Below, piece after piece: positions 40,177 through 48,477 of a DNA stretch of 64,000 nucleotides. A program made the translations under genes and the position numbers. Within the stretch, counting starts at the first letter, position 1, and the number at the start of each line of letters is the position of its first letter. The DNA is from Variovorax paradoxus. GTDB lineage: Bacteria; Pseudomonadota; Gammaproteobacteria; Burkholderiales; Burkholderiaceae_C. Under the pieces are notes generated by a model. The model saw only the letters and a list, made by a program, of their open reading frames with translations, did not search any database and was not told the origin of the DNA. The stretch spans positions 62,001-126,000 of the forward strand of contig NZ_JXQQ01000008.1 in the NCBI RefSeq assembly GCF_000834655.1, read 5' to 3'.

Positions 40177-41450
40177 CCGCGCTCGAACAGTGCGACGTGC
40201 TGATCGTCGGCGCGGGCCCTGCCGGCATGGCGGCGGCAGTCGCTGCTGCGCCGAGCGGCGCATCCATCGTCGTGACCGATGACAACCCCGCGCCCGGCGG
40301 GCAGATCTGGCGCGACGGCCCCGGCGCCACATTGCCCACGGCTGCGCGCAAGTGGCGCGATGCACTCGCCCGCCACGCCAACATCCGCGTCTGCAGCGGC
40401 ACGCGCGTGATCGCCGCGCCCGCGCGCAACGAACTGCTGCTCGAAGACGCCGAGCGCGGCTGGCGCATGCAGTGGAAGAAGCTGATCCTCTGCACCGGCG
40501 CGCGCGAACTGCTGCTGCCCTTTCCGGGATGGACGCTGCCCGGCGTGACGGGCGCGGGCGGCCTGCAGGCGCTCATCAAGGCGGGCCTGCCGGTCGAAGG
40601 CGAACGCATCGTGATCGCGGGCAGCGGGCCGCTGTTGCTCGCCGCGGCTTCGACGGCGCGCGCTGCGGGCGCGAAGGTCGTGCGCATTGCCGAGCAGGCT
40701 TCGTTCGCGGCAGTCGCGGGCTTTGCCGCGAACCTCTGGCGCTGGCCGGGCAAGGCCGCGCAGTCGGTGACGCTGGCCGATCCGCATTACCGCACGTCGT
40801 CTCGCATCGTCTCGGTGCAGGGCGGCACCCAGGTCGAATCGGTCCGGCTTCTCCAGGGCGGCCGCGAAGTGGCGATCGCCTGCGACCGCGTGGCCTGCGG
40901 CTTCGGCCTCACGCCCAACACCCAGCTCGGCCGCCTGCTCGGCTGCGCCCTCGCAGCCCAAGGCACGCAGGCGCTGGCCGTCGACGCGCGGCAGCTCACC
41001 AGCCTGCCCGACGTCTACGCCGCCGGCGAATGCACCGGCTTCGGCGGCAGCGAACGCGCGCTCGCGCAGGGCACCATCGCCGGCTATGCAGCCGTCGGCA
41101 ATGAACGCGCGGCGAAGCGGCACGAAGCCGAGCGCGCCCGCTGGGATGCCCTCGCTGCACAGCTGCACCGCAGCTTCGCGCTGGCCCCCGCGATCAGGCA
41201 GATGCCGCAGCCCGACACCCTCGTGTGCCGCTGCGAAGACGTGCCCTTTTCCGCCCTTGTGGATTGCACCGGCTGGACCGACGCCAAGCTCCACCGCCGC
41301 TGCGGCATGGGCGCCTGCCAGGGCCGCGTGTGCGGCGACGTGGCGCAGTTCCTCTTCGGCTGGACGCCGCCCGCGCCGCGCCCGCCGCTGTCGCCGGTGC
41401 GCATCGCGACGCTGGCCGGCCTATCGAGCGAAGGCGACGCCCGACAATGA
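40173..41450 (+). CDS. FAD/NAD-dependent oxidoreductase large subunit of D-hydroxyproline dehydrogenase
   Basis: 425-residue two-dinucleotide-domain flavoprotein resembling HcnB and the alpha subunit of octopine/opine oxidases. N-terminal VGAGPAGMAAAVAAA binds FAD; a second GSGPLLLAAASTARAAG loop binds the other nucleotide. The C-terminal tail has a BFD-like 2Fe-2S site with VCRCEDV and GMGACQGRVCG. Completes a three-part dehydrogenase. Its stop overlaps the GntR regulator start (41447-41450). Confidence 0.88.
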   Translation: MTALEQCDVLIVGAGPAGMAAAVAAAPSGASIVVTDDNPAPGGQIWRDGPGATLPTAARKWRDALARHANIRVCSGTRVIAAPARNELLLEDAERGWRMQWKKLILCTGARELLLPFPGWTLPGVTGAGGLQALIKAGLPVEGERIVIAGSGPLLLAAASTARAAGAKVVRIAEQASFAAVAGFAANLWRWPGKAAQSVTLADPHYRTSSRIVSVQGGTQVESVRLLQGGREVAIACDRVACGFGLTPNTQLGRLLGCALAAQGTQALAVDARQLTSLPDVYAAGECTGFGGSERALAQGTIAGYAAVGNERAAKRHEAERARWDALAAQLHRSFALAPAIRQMPQPDTLVCRCEDVPFSALVDCTGWTDAKLHRRCGMGACQGRVCGDVAQFLFGWTPPAPRPPLSPVRIATLAGLSSEGDARQ

Positions 41451-42139
41451 GGCCGAATCCGACGAAAACCATGGCCGCCCCGAAGACCCCCCTCCGCCCC
41501 CCGCCCAAGCGCCGCGCCGCCGACGTGGCCTACGACGCCATCGAGACGCTGCTGTCCACCATGCAGCTGGAACCCGGCAGCCAGATCGTGGAGGCCGATC
41601 TCGCCGAGCGCACCGCCCTGGGCCGCACGCCGGTGCGCGAGGCGCTGATGCGCATGGTGTCGATCGGGCTCATCGTGCAGCAGCCGCGCCGCGGTCTGCT
41701 GGTGTCGGCCATCGACCTGGCCGACCATCTGGACGTGATCCAGACCCGGCGCGTGCTCGAGCGGCTGATCGCGGCCTGCTCGGCCCGCCGCGCGACCGCG
41801 CTGCAGCGCAGGGACATCGTGCGCTGCGCCGAAGAAATGGTCGAGGCCGCGGGCCGCGGCGACCTCACCGACTACATGCGCGCCGACCACGCGCTGGACC
41901 TCGTCAACCACCAGGCGAGCCACAACGATTCGGCGGTGAAGGCGGTGATCCCGCCCATCGTTCAGTGCCGTCGCTTCTGGTACGCCTACCAGCACGAAGG
42001 CGAGATCGTCGAGGGCGCGAACGCGCACCTCGAACTGGCTCAAGGCATCGCGACCGGCGATGAAGCCGCGGCGGTCGCGGGCGCCGATCGCCTCATGGAT
42101 TACCTGGAGCTTTTCGCCCGCAAGATCATCGACAAATAG
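41447..42139 (+). CDS. GntR family (FCD) regulator of the hydroxyproline cluster
   Basis: 230-residue regulator. The winged-helix domain has VAYDAIETLLSTMQLEPGSQI followed by GRTPVREALMRM; the C-terminal half is an all-helical FCD ligand domain. It overlaps the preceding gene by four bases and is the last gene of the cluster, so it is likely coregulated with it. Probable binding site: the AT-rich palindrome at 35709-35725. Ligand probably an intermediate of hydroxyproline breakdown; this is inference. Confidence 0.9.
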   Translation: MRPNPTKTMAAPKTPLRPPPKRRAADVAYDAIETLLSTMQLEPGSQIVEADLAERTALGRTPVREALMRMVSIGLIVQQPRRGLLVSAIDLADHLDVIQTRRVLERLIAACSARRATALQRRDIVRCAEEMVEAAGRGDLTDYMRADHALDLVNHQASHNDSAVKAVIPPIVQCRRFWYAYQHEGEIVEGANAHLELAQGIATGDEAAAVAGADRLMDYLELFARKIIDK

Positions 42140-42200
42140 GTCGAAGGACTACGGGGGAACTACGCGTGATTTGCCGCGGCCCCCAGCGCATACTGGCCCG

Positions 42201-43133
42201 ATGGCCGTCGCACCCCGCGCCCAACCCGAAGACTTCTTCACCCCTGAAGAGTGGCAATCGCTCACCCGCCGTTCGTCATGGAAGGGCCTGTGGCTCGTAG
42301 CGCATTGCTGGGGCGTGATCGGCGCGGCGATGCTCGCGGGCATCGCGTGGCCGTGGACCGTTCCGCTCATGGTGCCCATCGTCGGCGCGCGGCAACTGGG
42401 GCTCTTCATCCTCATGCACGACGCGGCGCATGCGGGCCTGCATCGCAGCCGCAAGGTCAACGATTGGGTGGGCCACTGGCTGTGCTCTTCCACGCTGCGC
42501 GACTACCGGCCCTATCACCTGCAACACCACCGCTTCGTGCAGCAGACCGAAGATCCGGACCTCGTGCTGTCGGCGCCCTTCCCGATCACGCGCGAATCGA
42601 TGTGGCGCAAGGTCGTGCGCGACCTGAGCGGGCAGACCTTCTACAAGCAACGCTTCGGGCACATCGCCGAGGGCATCCGCAATCGCGCGCCGGGTGAATC
42701 GGCGCTCAAGGTGTTCGGCCGCGAGCTTGCGAAAGACAAGCGCTTCCTCATCGGCAACGGCCTCGGCCTGCTGGCCTTTGCGCTGGCTGGCTACTGGTGG
42801 GCCTGGGTGCTGATGTGGTTGCTGCCCATGGCGACCTGGCTGCCGCTCGTGAGCCGCGTGCGCAACATCGCCGAGCACGCGCTGATCGCGCAGAACGAGG
42901 CCGACCCGCTGCGCCAGGCGCGCACCACGCATGCCAACCTCGTCGAGCGCATCTTCATCGCGCCCTACTGGGTCAACTACCACTGCGAACACCACGTGTT
43001 CACCAACCTGCCCTGCTGGGCGCTGCCGAAGGCGCATCGCCTTCTCCTGCGCCGGGGCATCACGGAACGGATGGAAGTGCAGCCCGGCTACCTGCACCTG
43101 CTGAAGCAGGCGACGGCGGCACAACCCGCCTAG
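42201..43133 (+). CDS. membrane fatty acid desaturase family protein
   Basis: 310-residue integral membrane di-iron protein. All three histidine boxes are visible: HDAAHAGLH, HLQHHR and HCEHH. Hydrophobic segments surround residues 35-75 and 190-225. Family members desaturate or hydroxylate lipids or carotenoids; substrate not known here. Its stop codon overlaps that of the convergent EamA gene (43130-43133). Confidence 0.88.
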   Translation: MAVAPRAQPEDFFTPEEWQSLTRRSSWKGLWLVAHCWGVIGAAMLAGIAWPWTVPLMVPIVGARQLGLFILMHDAAHAGLHRSRKVNDWVGHWLCSSTLRDYRPYHLQHHRFVQQTEDPDLVLSAPFPITRESMWRKVVRDLSGQTFYKQRFGHIAEGIRNRAPGESALKVFGRELAKDKRFLIGNGLGLLAFALAGYWWAWVLMWLLPMATWLPLVSRVRNIAEHALIAQNEADPLRQARTTHANLVERIFIAPYWVNYHCEHHVFTNLPCWALPKAHRLLLRRGITERMEVQPGYLHLLKQATAAQPA

Positions 43134-44017
43134 CGGGTCGCCGGCCGCGCGATCACCGGGGGCTGCACACCGCGCTGCGCACGCTGGCTCAGCCAGATGC
43201 TCGCGATCACGATGCCGATGCCCGCGACCTGCAGCACCGAGAGGCTCTGCCCCAGCAGCGCCCAGCCGAGGATCACCGCCGTCACCGGGCTCAGGAAGGC
43301 CAGCGGCGCGACCGCCGAGGGCTCCAGCCGCGCCACGCCGCGGAACCACACGATGTAGGTGAGCGCGGCGCCCACCAGGCCGAGCCAGGAGAAGCCGACC
43401 CAGTTCTGCAGGGTGAGCGCCGGCAGCGGCGGCTCCAGCAGCAGCGCGACCGGCAGCAGCAGCAATCCTCCCGCGGTCAGTTGCCACGCCGTGAAAGTCA
43501 GCGCCGACACGGGCGGTTGCCAGCGGCGGCTGAGCACCGTGCCGAAGGCCATCGACACCGCGGCCGCCACGGCAGCGGCGATGCCGAGCGCATCGAGCGC
43601 GGCCTTCGGCGTGAGCACCAGCAGCGCGACCCCGCCGATGCCGATCACGGCCGCGGCGATCGACAACATGCGGATCGGCGAGGCGAGAAGAAAGCTGGCG
43701 AGGAACACCACGAACAGCGGCTGCATCGACGTGATCGTTGCCGCGACGCCGCCCGGCAGCCGGTAGGCCGCCAGGAACAGCATCGCCCAGAGGATCGAGA
43801 AATTCAGCGCACCCAGCACGAAGATGCGGCCCCACCACGCGCGTTCGGGCAACTGGCGCACGATCAGGAGCAGCAGCAGGCCCGCCGGCAATGCGCGCAG
43901 CAGCGCAACGTGCAGCGGGTAGTTCGCGGGCAGCAGCTCGGTGGTGACGATGTAGGTGCTGCCCCAGATGGCAGGCGCTGTGGCTGTGAGGAGAACGTCG
44001 GTGGTTCGGCTGGTCAT
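43130..44017 (-). CDS. EamA family (drug/metabolite) transporter
   Basis: 295-residue inner membrane protein with ten predicted hydrophobic segments in two repeated EamA halves. It opens with APAIWGSTYIVTTELL and a second half starts near WQLTAGGLLLLP. Usually an exporter of amino acids or metabolites. It shares its stop-codon bases with the convergent desaturase gene, so no terminator separates them. Confidence 0.9.
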   Translation of the reverse strand: MTSRTTDVLLTATAPAIWGSTYIVTTELLPANYPLHVALLRALPAGLLLLLIVRQLPERAWWGRIFVLGALNFSILWAMLFLAAYRLPGGVAATITSMQPLFVVFLASFLLASPIRMLSIAAAVIGIGGVALLVLTPKAALDALGIAAAVAAAVSMAFGTVLSRRWQPPVSALTFTAWQLTAGGLLLLPVALLLEPPLPALTLQNWVGFSWLGLVGAALTYIVWFRGVARLEPSAVAPLAFLSPVTAVILGWALLGQSLSVLQVAGIGIVIASIWLSQRAQRGVQPPVIARPATR

Positions 44018-44057
44018 GGGCCGAATTTAGCCCGTTGGCCCGGCCTGTTCTTTCGCA

Positions 44058-45272
44058 TCACTTGGCGGCCAGGGCGCGCGCCTTCGTCGGCTGTGCGCCC
44101 GAGCGCTTTCCGGCGCGCCGACCGTTCAGCAGCGTGCCGACGGGCGTGCAGCGCACCAGCAGCTGGTAGCTCGCGAGCGCGGCAAGCGAGGTGGCCGCGA
44201 TGTTGAGTCCCATCTTCGCGACCGCGCCGAGCGGTGCATTGAACAGCAGGATGCCGAAGCCGATGGTGCCCAGCATGTGCACCAGGTACACCCAGTACGA
44301 GCTTTGCGAGAGGTACGCCAGCACCGCGTTCTGGCGCGGCAGGTAGCGCACGAAGCCGCCGATCAGCGCGAGGCTCCAGAGCCACGAGGTCGCGTTGTAG
44401 GCGAAGGCGATCCAGAACTCGGGGTGGGGCAGGCGGTGCGCGCCGGGCCCATGCAGCGCGCCCAGCAGCGCGATCGTCGCGATGAAGAAGACCAGCCCGG
44501 CCAGCGCATGGCCCTTGCAGCGCGCAGCGAAAAGCGCGAGCAGGCGATCCCTATCGCGATGCAGGTACCACCCAGACACGAAGAACAGGCCGCTCTGCAT
44601 CCACTCGGTGAACGGCGGCAGGAACGAGCCGCTTTCCATCACCATGCCCGACGGATGAAAGGCGCCCGTCACCGCCAGCGGCAGCGCCAGCACCACGAAG
44701 CCCCAGCGGCGTTCCGCGAGCACGGCGAAGCCGCGGGCGACCGCATCGCGCACCCGCATCGGCACGAAGCGCTGCAGCCGCACGCCGGCCCAGGCCAGAG
44801 CGCTGAACCAGAACAGCTGGTAGAGGAACCACAGGTGCATCGTGTTGAAGGGCGAGCCGCCGGGCTGGCGCGCGGGGGTGAGCGCGGTGTCGATGCCCGG
44901 CACGCCGCGCACGGTCAGGTGGATGTAGACCATCGCCAGCACCGTGGTCAGCACGAAGAGCGGCGGCCAGAACACCGCGAAGGGCAGCGCGAGCCGGAGG
45001 CTGCGGTTCTTCAGCATGCCGTCCGCGCCGCGCCGCGCGACCAGCAGCGCGACGAAGAAGCCGGCCAGCACGAAGAACACCGGCATCCGGAAGCTGTGGA
45101 TGAAGAGCAGCAGCATGTCGGCCACCGGCGAGGTCTTCGGGTCGCGCCAGGGCAGCGGCGAAGCGACGGTGAGGTGGTTGATGGCCACGTGCAGCACGAT
45201 GCCGAGCCACATCATCAGGGCGCGGAGGTTGTCGAGCGCGTGGAGCCGTTGGGGGTTGTGTGCGTTGTTCAT
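44058..45272 (-). CDS. acyltransferase family 3 membrane protein, OpgC-like
   Basis: 404-residue multi-spanning membrane acyltransferase. It has the family opening RLHALDNLRALMMWLGIVLHVAIN with the conserved His in the first membrane segment, and FRMPVFFVLAGFF in the second. Relatives succinylate periplasmic glucans or O-acylate surface sugars. No glycan gene cluster is nearby, so the acceptor is unknown. About ten hydrophobic segments and a basic C-terminus. Confidence 0.85.
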   Translation of the reverse strand: MNNAHNPQRLHALDNLRALMMWLGIVLHVAINHLTVASPLPWRDPKTSPVADMLLLFIHSFRMPVFFVLAGFFVALLVARRGADGMLKNRSLRLALPFAVFWPPLFVLTTVLAMVYIHLTVRGVPGIDTALTPARQPGGSPFNTMHLWFLYQLFWFSALAWAGVRLQRFVPMRVRDAVARGFAVLAERRWGFVVLALPLAVTGAFHPSGMVMESGSFLPPFTEWMQSGLFFVSGWYLHRDRDRLLALFAARCKGHALAGLVFFIATIALLGALHGPGAHRLPHPEFWIAFAYNATSWLWSLALIGGFVRYLPRQNAVLAYLSQSSYWVYLVHMLGTIGFGILLFNAPLGAVAKMGLNIAATSLAALASYQLLVRCTPVGTLLNGRRAGKRSGAQPTKARALAAK

Positions 45273-45306
45273 GAGGCCGACTGTTGGGCCTCACGCAACG
45301 TGAGGG

Positions 45307-46341
45307 TCAAGGGGTGGCGGGGCCGGGCGCCGGACTTTTTTGCCGGAGCACGGCGATGGCCTGAAGGAGGTAGTCGCGCACCGCCGGGTTCACCACGGCG
45401 GCGGCCTGAAGCACCGGCTCCGTGGCCATGGCCTTCATCAATCGGGCGGCCAGCGCCGGGTCGTGGTCGGTGAAGGCATCGAAGAGCCGCACCCAGGCGA
45501 GCGCGATGGCCTGCACCGCGTCATCTTGCGGCGGCAGGCCGCGCGCCTGAAGAGCGGCGAGCTCTTCGCCGAGCCGGCGCCATTCGTCCTCTGGCGGCTT
45601 GCCCAGTCGCGCGAGGTCCTCGGTGTCCAGGTGGCGCAGCAGCGCGGCCATGCGCAGGCCGATGGCCTCGCCGATGTAGTCGATCAGTTCGGCCGAGGGC
45701 CCCTCGTCGCGCCGCGCCACCGGTTCGCGCCGGTACATCTCGCCCCACCGCGTGATGAGGTCGTAGTTGCCGTCCATCCACTGGCCCATGAGGTTCATCC
45801 AGCGAAAGGCGAGCGGCTGCACCTCGAGCGCATCGGATGGCACGCCGCGCGCCATCAGCGCGGCCACCTCGGCGATGAGCGGGGGCCATTGGCCGGCCAC
45901 GGCGCTCCAGTTGGCCATGACCGACTTGATCTCGGCGGGGCTGAAATAGCGGCCGTAGGCGGTCATCTGCTCCAGCGTGACGAGCCAGTCCTTCATGTCG
46001 GGCTGGGCGCCTTCGGCGAGCCGCTCCTCGAGCAGGGCGAGCCGCTCGCGCAAGACCGAGGCCTCTGCGATCTGCTGGTCGAGCGATGCGATCTGGCGCT
46101 GGATGATCGTGGGCAACGCGCCGCTTTCGGCGCCGAGCAGCCCGCCGATTTCCGCCAGCGGAAGCCCCAGCAGCCGCAGCGCCTGGATGGCGTGCAGCCG
46201 GCCGACGTCGGCGGCGTTGTAGAGCCGGTAGCCGGCGTCCGAGCGCGCCGAGGGGGCGAGCAGCCCGATGGCGTCGTAGTGGTGCAGCGTGCGCACCGTG
46301 AGGCCGGTGTGCCTGGCGAGTTCGCCGACCTTGAGCAGCAC
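45307..46341 (-). CDS. MerR family regulator with TipAS-like ligand domain
   Basis: 344-residue regulator. The N-terminal MerR helix-turn-helix reads VGELARHTGLTVRTLHHYDAIGLL and YRLYNAADVGRLHAIQ, followed by a dimer helix. The C-terminal portion, with repeated Trp-rich helical units such as LAWVRLFDAF, resembles the TipAS antibiotic-recognition domain. Start is GTG 46341 (LLKVGELA), with AGGGG eight bases before it. Sits 15 bases downstream of a small gene of unknown function. Confidence 0.88.
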   Translation of the reverse strand: MLLKVGELARHTGLTVRTLHHYDAIGLLAPSARSDAGYRLYNAADVGRLHAIQALRLLGLPLAEIGGLLGAESGALPTIIQRQIASLDQQIAEASVLRERLALLEERLAEGAQPDMKDWLVTLEQMTAYGRYFSPAEIKSVMANWSAVAGQWPPLIAEVAALMARGVPSDALEVQPLAFRWMNLMGQWMDGNYDLITRWGEMYRREPVARRDEGPSAELIDYIGEAIGLRMAALLRHLDTEDLARLGKPPEDEWRRLGEELAALQARGLPPQDDAVQAIALAWVRLFDAFTDHDPALAARLMKAMATEPVLQAAAVVNPAVRDYLLQAIAVLRQKSPAPGPATP

Positions 46342-46356
46342 CGCGCGGCCCCTGCT

Positions 46357-46677
46357 TCAGTCGTCGGCAGGCGCGGGCTCGGGGCCTTGCCAGCCCAGCA
46401 GCTCGGCGAGCCGCTGCACGATCCATTCGGCCTCGCCGGGCGTCACGCCCGATTCCGGCGTTGAGAGCCCCGCGTGGATGCGCCGCAGGATCTCGGACTC
46501 GACCGGCACCTCGGTGTGGTGCTGGATCTGCGCATGGTTCACCAGGTGGTTGGCCAGGTCCTCGCAGATCTCGTAGCGCTCGCGGACCACGTCGATCGGT
46601 TCGCGAAGGCGCTGACGCGCATCGCTGTAGACCGCGAAGAACGAAGGCGGAATGTAGATCTGATTGTCGTCGGACAT
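46357..46677 (-). CDS. small conserved protein of unknown function
   Basis: 106-residue acidic protein starting MSDDNQIYIPPSFFAVY. A middle helical part (RYEICEDLANHLVNHAQ) and an ending VQRLAELLGWQG look well folded. I recall similar short proteins in Burkholderiales that databases sometimes label as ATPase with chaperone activity, but there is no Walker motif here, so that label is not supported. It is directly upstream of the MerR gene, likely in the same transcript. Confidence 0.7.
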   Translation of the reverse strand: MSDDNQIYIPPSFFAVYSDARQRLREPIDVVRERYEICEDLANHLVNHAQIQHHTEVPVESEILRRIHAGLSTPESGVTPGEAEWIVQRLAELLGWQGPEPAPADD

Positions 46678-46700
46678 TGCGGCCTTGTTTATAGCTGGCC

Positions 46701-46734
46701 CAACGACAAAACGCGCCCGAGGGCGCGTTCGTCG
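46701..46734 (-). terminator. Rho-independent terminator after the small basic protein gene
   Basis: AACGCGCCC at 46710-46718 and GGGCGCGTT at 46721-46729 form a 9-bp stem. Read on the minus strand it is followed by TTTTGTCGTT. It separates the small basic protein gene from the gene at 46357. Confidence 0.8.
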
Positions 46735-46762
46735 CGGCTCCCGGGGAGCCGGAGGGGCTGGA

Positions 46763-46933
46763 TCAGCCGCCCTTCTTGGCGCGCTTGCCGGGGTTCTTCT
46801 TGCTGCGCGTGGCGGTGCCGCGTTCCAGGCTGACCTTCTGGCCGCCACCGGACTTGGGCAGCGTGTAGCCGGGCAGCGGCGTCGGCTTCGGGGTGGCAAC
46901 GCGTTCGGCTTCGGTACGGAATGTCTTGGGCAT
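46763..46933 (-). CDS. small basic protein of unknown function
   Basis: 56-residue basic protein from ATG 46933 (MPKTFRTEAERVATPKP). It ends in a Lys/Arg-rich run (RSKKNPGKRAKKGG) and has a GYTLPKSGGGQKVSLERG middle. It has a dedicated terminator at 46701-46734, which supports it as a real gene. Possible nucleic-acid or ribosome binding by charge alone; no family recognised. Confidence 0.55.
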   Translation of the reverse strand: MPKTFRTEAERVATPKPTPLPGYTLPKSGGGQKVSLERGTATRSKKNPGKRAKKGG

Positions 46934-46992
46934 GAAAAGCTCGGGTAAAAGTAATGTTCGAACCTGCAATTAGGCCACATCGAGGATTTCAT

Positions 46993-48477
46993 ATGCCAAT
47001 AACCGAAACGGCGGGTGCCGTCGAGCGTCCGCGCTTCGTTTCGGGTTCGCTCCTGCGCCACGTTTGCGTGATGGCGGGCACCGGTGCCATCGGGCTGATC
47101 GCGGTGTTCGCGGTCGACCTGATCAACCTCTTCTACATCTCGCTGCTCGGGGAAAAAGAGACGGCGGCGGCGGTCGGTTTCGCGGGCGTGGTGGGGTTCT
47201 TTCATGCGTCGCTGTGCATCGGGCTGACCATCGGCATCGCAGCCGTGGTCTCGCGCACCGTGGGCGCCGGCCGCGCGGCGGATGCGCGGCGCATCGCCAC
47301 ATCGAGCCTCGTGCTGATGACGGCCGCCTCGGTGGTGGTGGGCAGCGGCACGGCCTTCTTCCTGCACCCTGCCCTGCACGCGCTCGGTGCCGAAGGCGAG
47401 ACGGCGCGGCTCGCGCAGCGCTACCTCGCGGTGACCGTGCACACGCTGCCGCTCTTGGGCCTGGGCATGGCGTGCTCGGCGCTGCTGCGCTCCATCGGCG
47501 ATGCGCGCCGCTCGATGACGGTCACGCTCGCGGCGGCGTTCGTGACGGCGGTGCTCGATCCCATATTGATCTTCGGTTTCGGGCTGGGGCTCGACGGCGC
47601 GGCCATCAGCGCGGTGGTCTCGCGAATGGTGCTCGCGGCCATCGGGCTGCATGGCGTGATGGTGAAGCACCGCATGCTCGGGCGCTTCGAGGCGCCGCGG
47701 CTGGCGGGCGACGCGCGTGCCCTCGCGGGCGTTGCGGGGCCGGCGGTGCTGACGAACCTCGCGACGCCCGTGGGCGCCGCGTTCGTCACGCATGCGATCG
47801 CGCAGTTCGGTCCGTCGGCGGTGGCGGGCGCGGCGACCATCGACCGGTTGAGCCCGGTGGCCTTCGGGCTGGTCTACGCGCTGAGCGGCGCGGTCGGGCC
47901 GATCCTGGCGCAGAACCTCGGCGCCGGCCAGTACCGCCGCGTGCAGGAGGGGCTGCGCGACAGCCTGCTGTTCATGGTGGCCTCGGTGGCCGTTGCCTGG
48001 CTCGTGCTGGCGCTGGGACAGGGCGTGCTGATCCGCGCGTTCTCGGCCGAGGGGCAGGCGGCCGAATTGATCGCGCTCTTCTGCACCTGGCTCGCGGCGA
48101 GCTTCTTCTTTTCGGGCGGGTTGTTCGTGGCGAACGCCTCGTTCAACAACCTCGGGCATCCGCTGTTGTCGACCTTCTTCAACTGGGGGCGCGCGACGCT
48201 GGGCACGATTCCGTTCGCCTGGTGGGGCTCGCACCACGGCGCGGCCGGGGTGCTCGTCGGGCAGGCCGTGGGCTCGTCGATCTTCGGGTTGCTGGCGGTG
48301 GTGGTGGCGTTCCGCCTGGCGGCCAAACTGGCGCGGCAGGAGCCGTCGATGAAGGCGCCTGCACCGGTGCTCGACGCGCCGGTGGCGCCGACTTCGGCGC
48401 ATGGCGAGACCGCGGCACTCGCGACGCCGCAGCCTGCTGCCGTTACTGGTCCTGCAGCGTCAGCAGCCGCACCTTGA
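46993..48477 (+). CDS. MATE family efflux transporter
   Basis: 494-residue exporter with twelve predicted membrane segments in two MatE halves, for example IGLIAVFAVDLINLFYISLLG in the first. It likely exports drugs or cationic metabolites in exchange for H+ or Na+. The C-terminal 40 residues are Ala/Pro-rich and lie beyond the last membrane segment. Its last 35 bases overlap the 3' end of the convergent dbpA gene. Confidence 0.92.
   Translation: MPITETAGAVERPRFVSGSLLRHVCVMAGTGAIGLIAVFAVDLINLFYISLLGEKETAAAVGFAGVVGFFHASLCIGLTIGIAAVVSRTVGAGRAADARRIATSSLVLMTAASVVVGSGTAFFLHPALHALGAEGETARLAQRYLAVTVHTLPLLGLGMACSALLRSIGDARRSMTVTLAAAFVTAVLDPILIFGFGLGLDGAAISAVVSRMVLAAIGLHGVMVKHRMLGRFEAPRLAGDARALAGVAGPAVLTNLATPVGAAFVTHAIAQFGPSAVAGAATIDRLSPVAFGLVYALSGAVGPILAQNLGAGQYRRVQEGLRDSLLFMVASVAVAWLVLALGQGVLIRAFSAEGQAAELIALFCTWLAASFFFSGGLFVANASFNNLGHPLLSTFFNWGRATLGTIPFAWWGSHHGAAGVLVGQAVGSSIFGLLAVVVAFRLAAKLARQEPSMKAPAPVLDAPVAPTSAHGETAALATPQPAAVTGPAASAAAP

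Noticed and set aside
46357-46677. ATPase with chaperone activity label for the 106-residue protein
   Set aside because: No Walker A or B motif and far too short for such an enzyme; the label is probably a propagated error.
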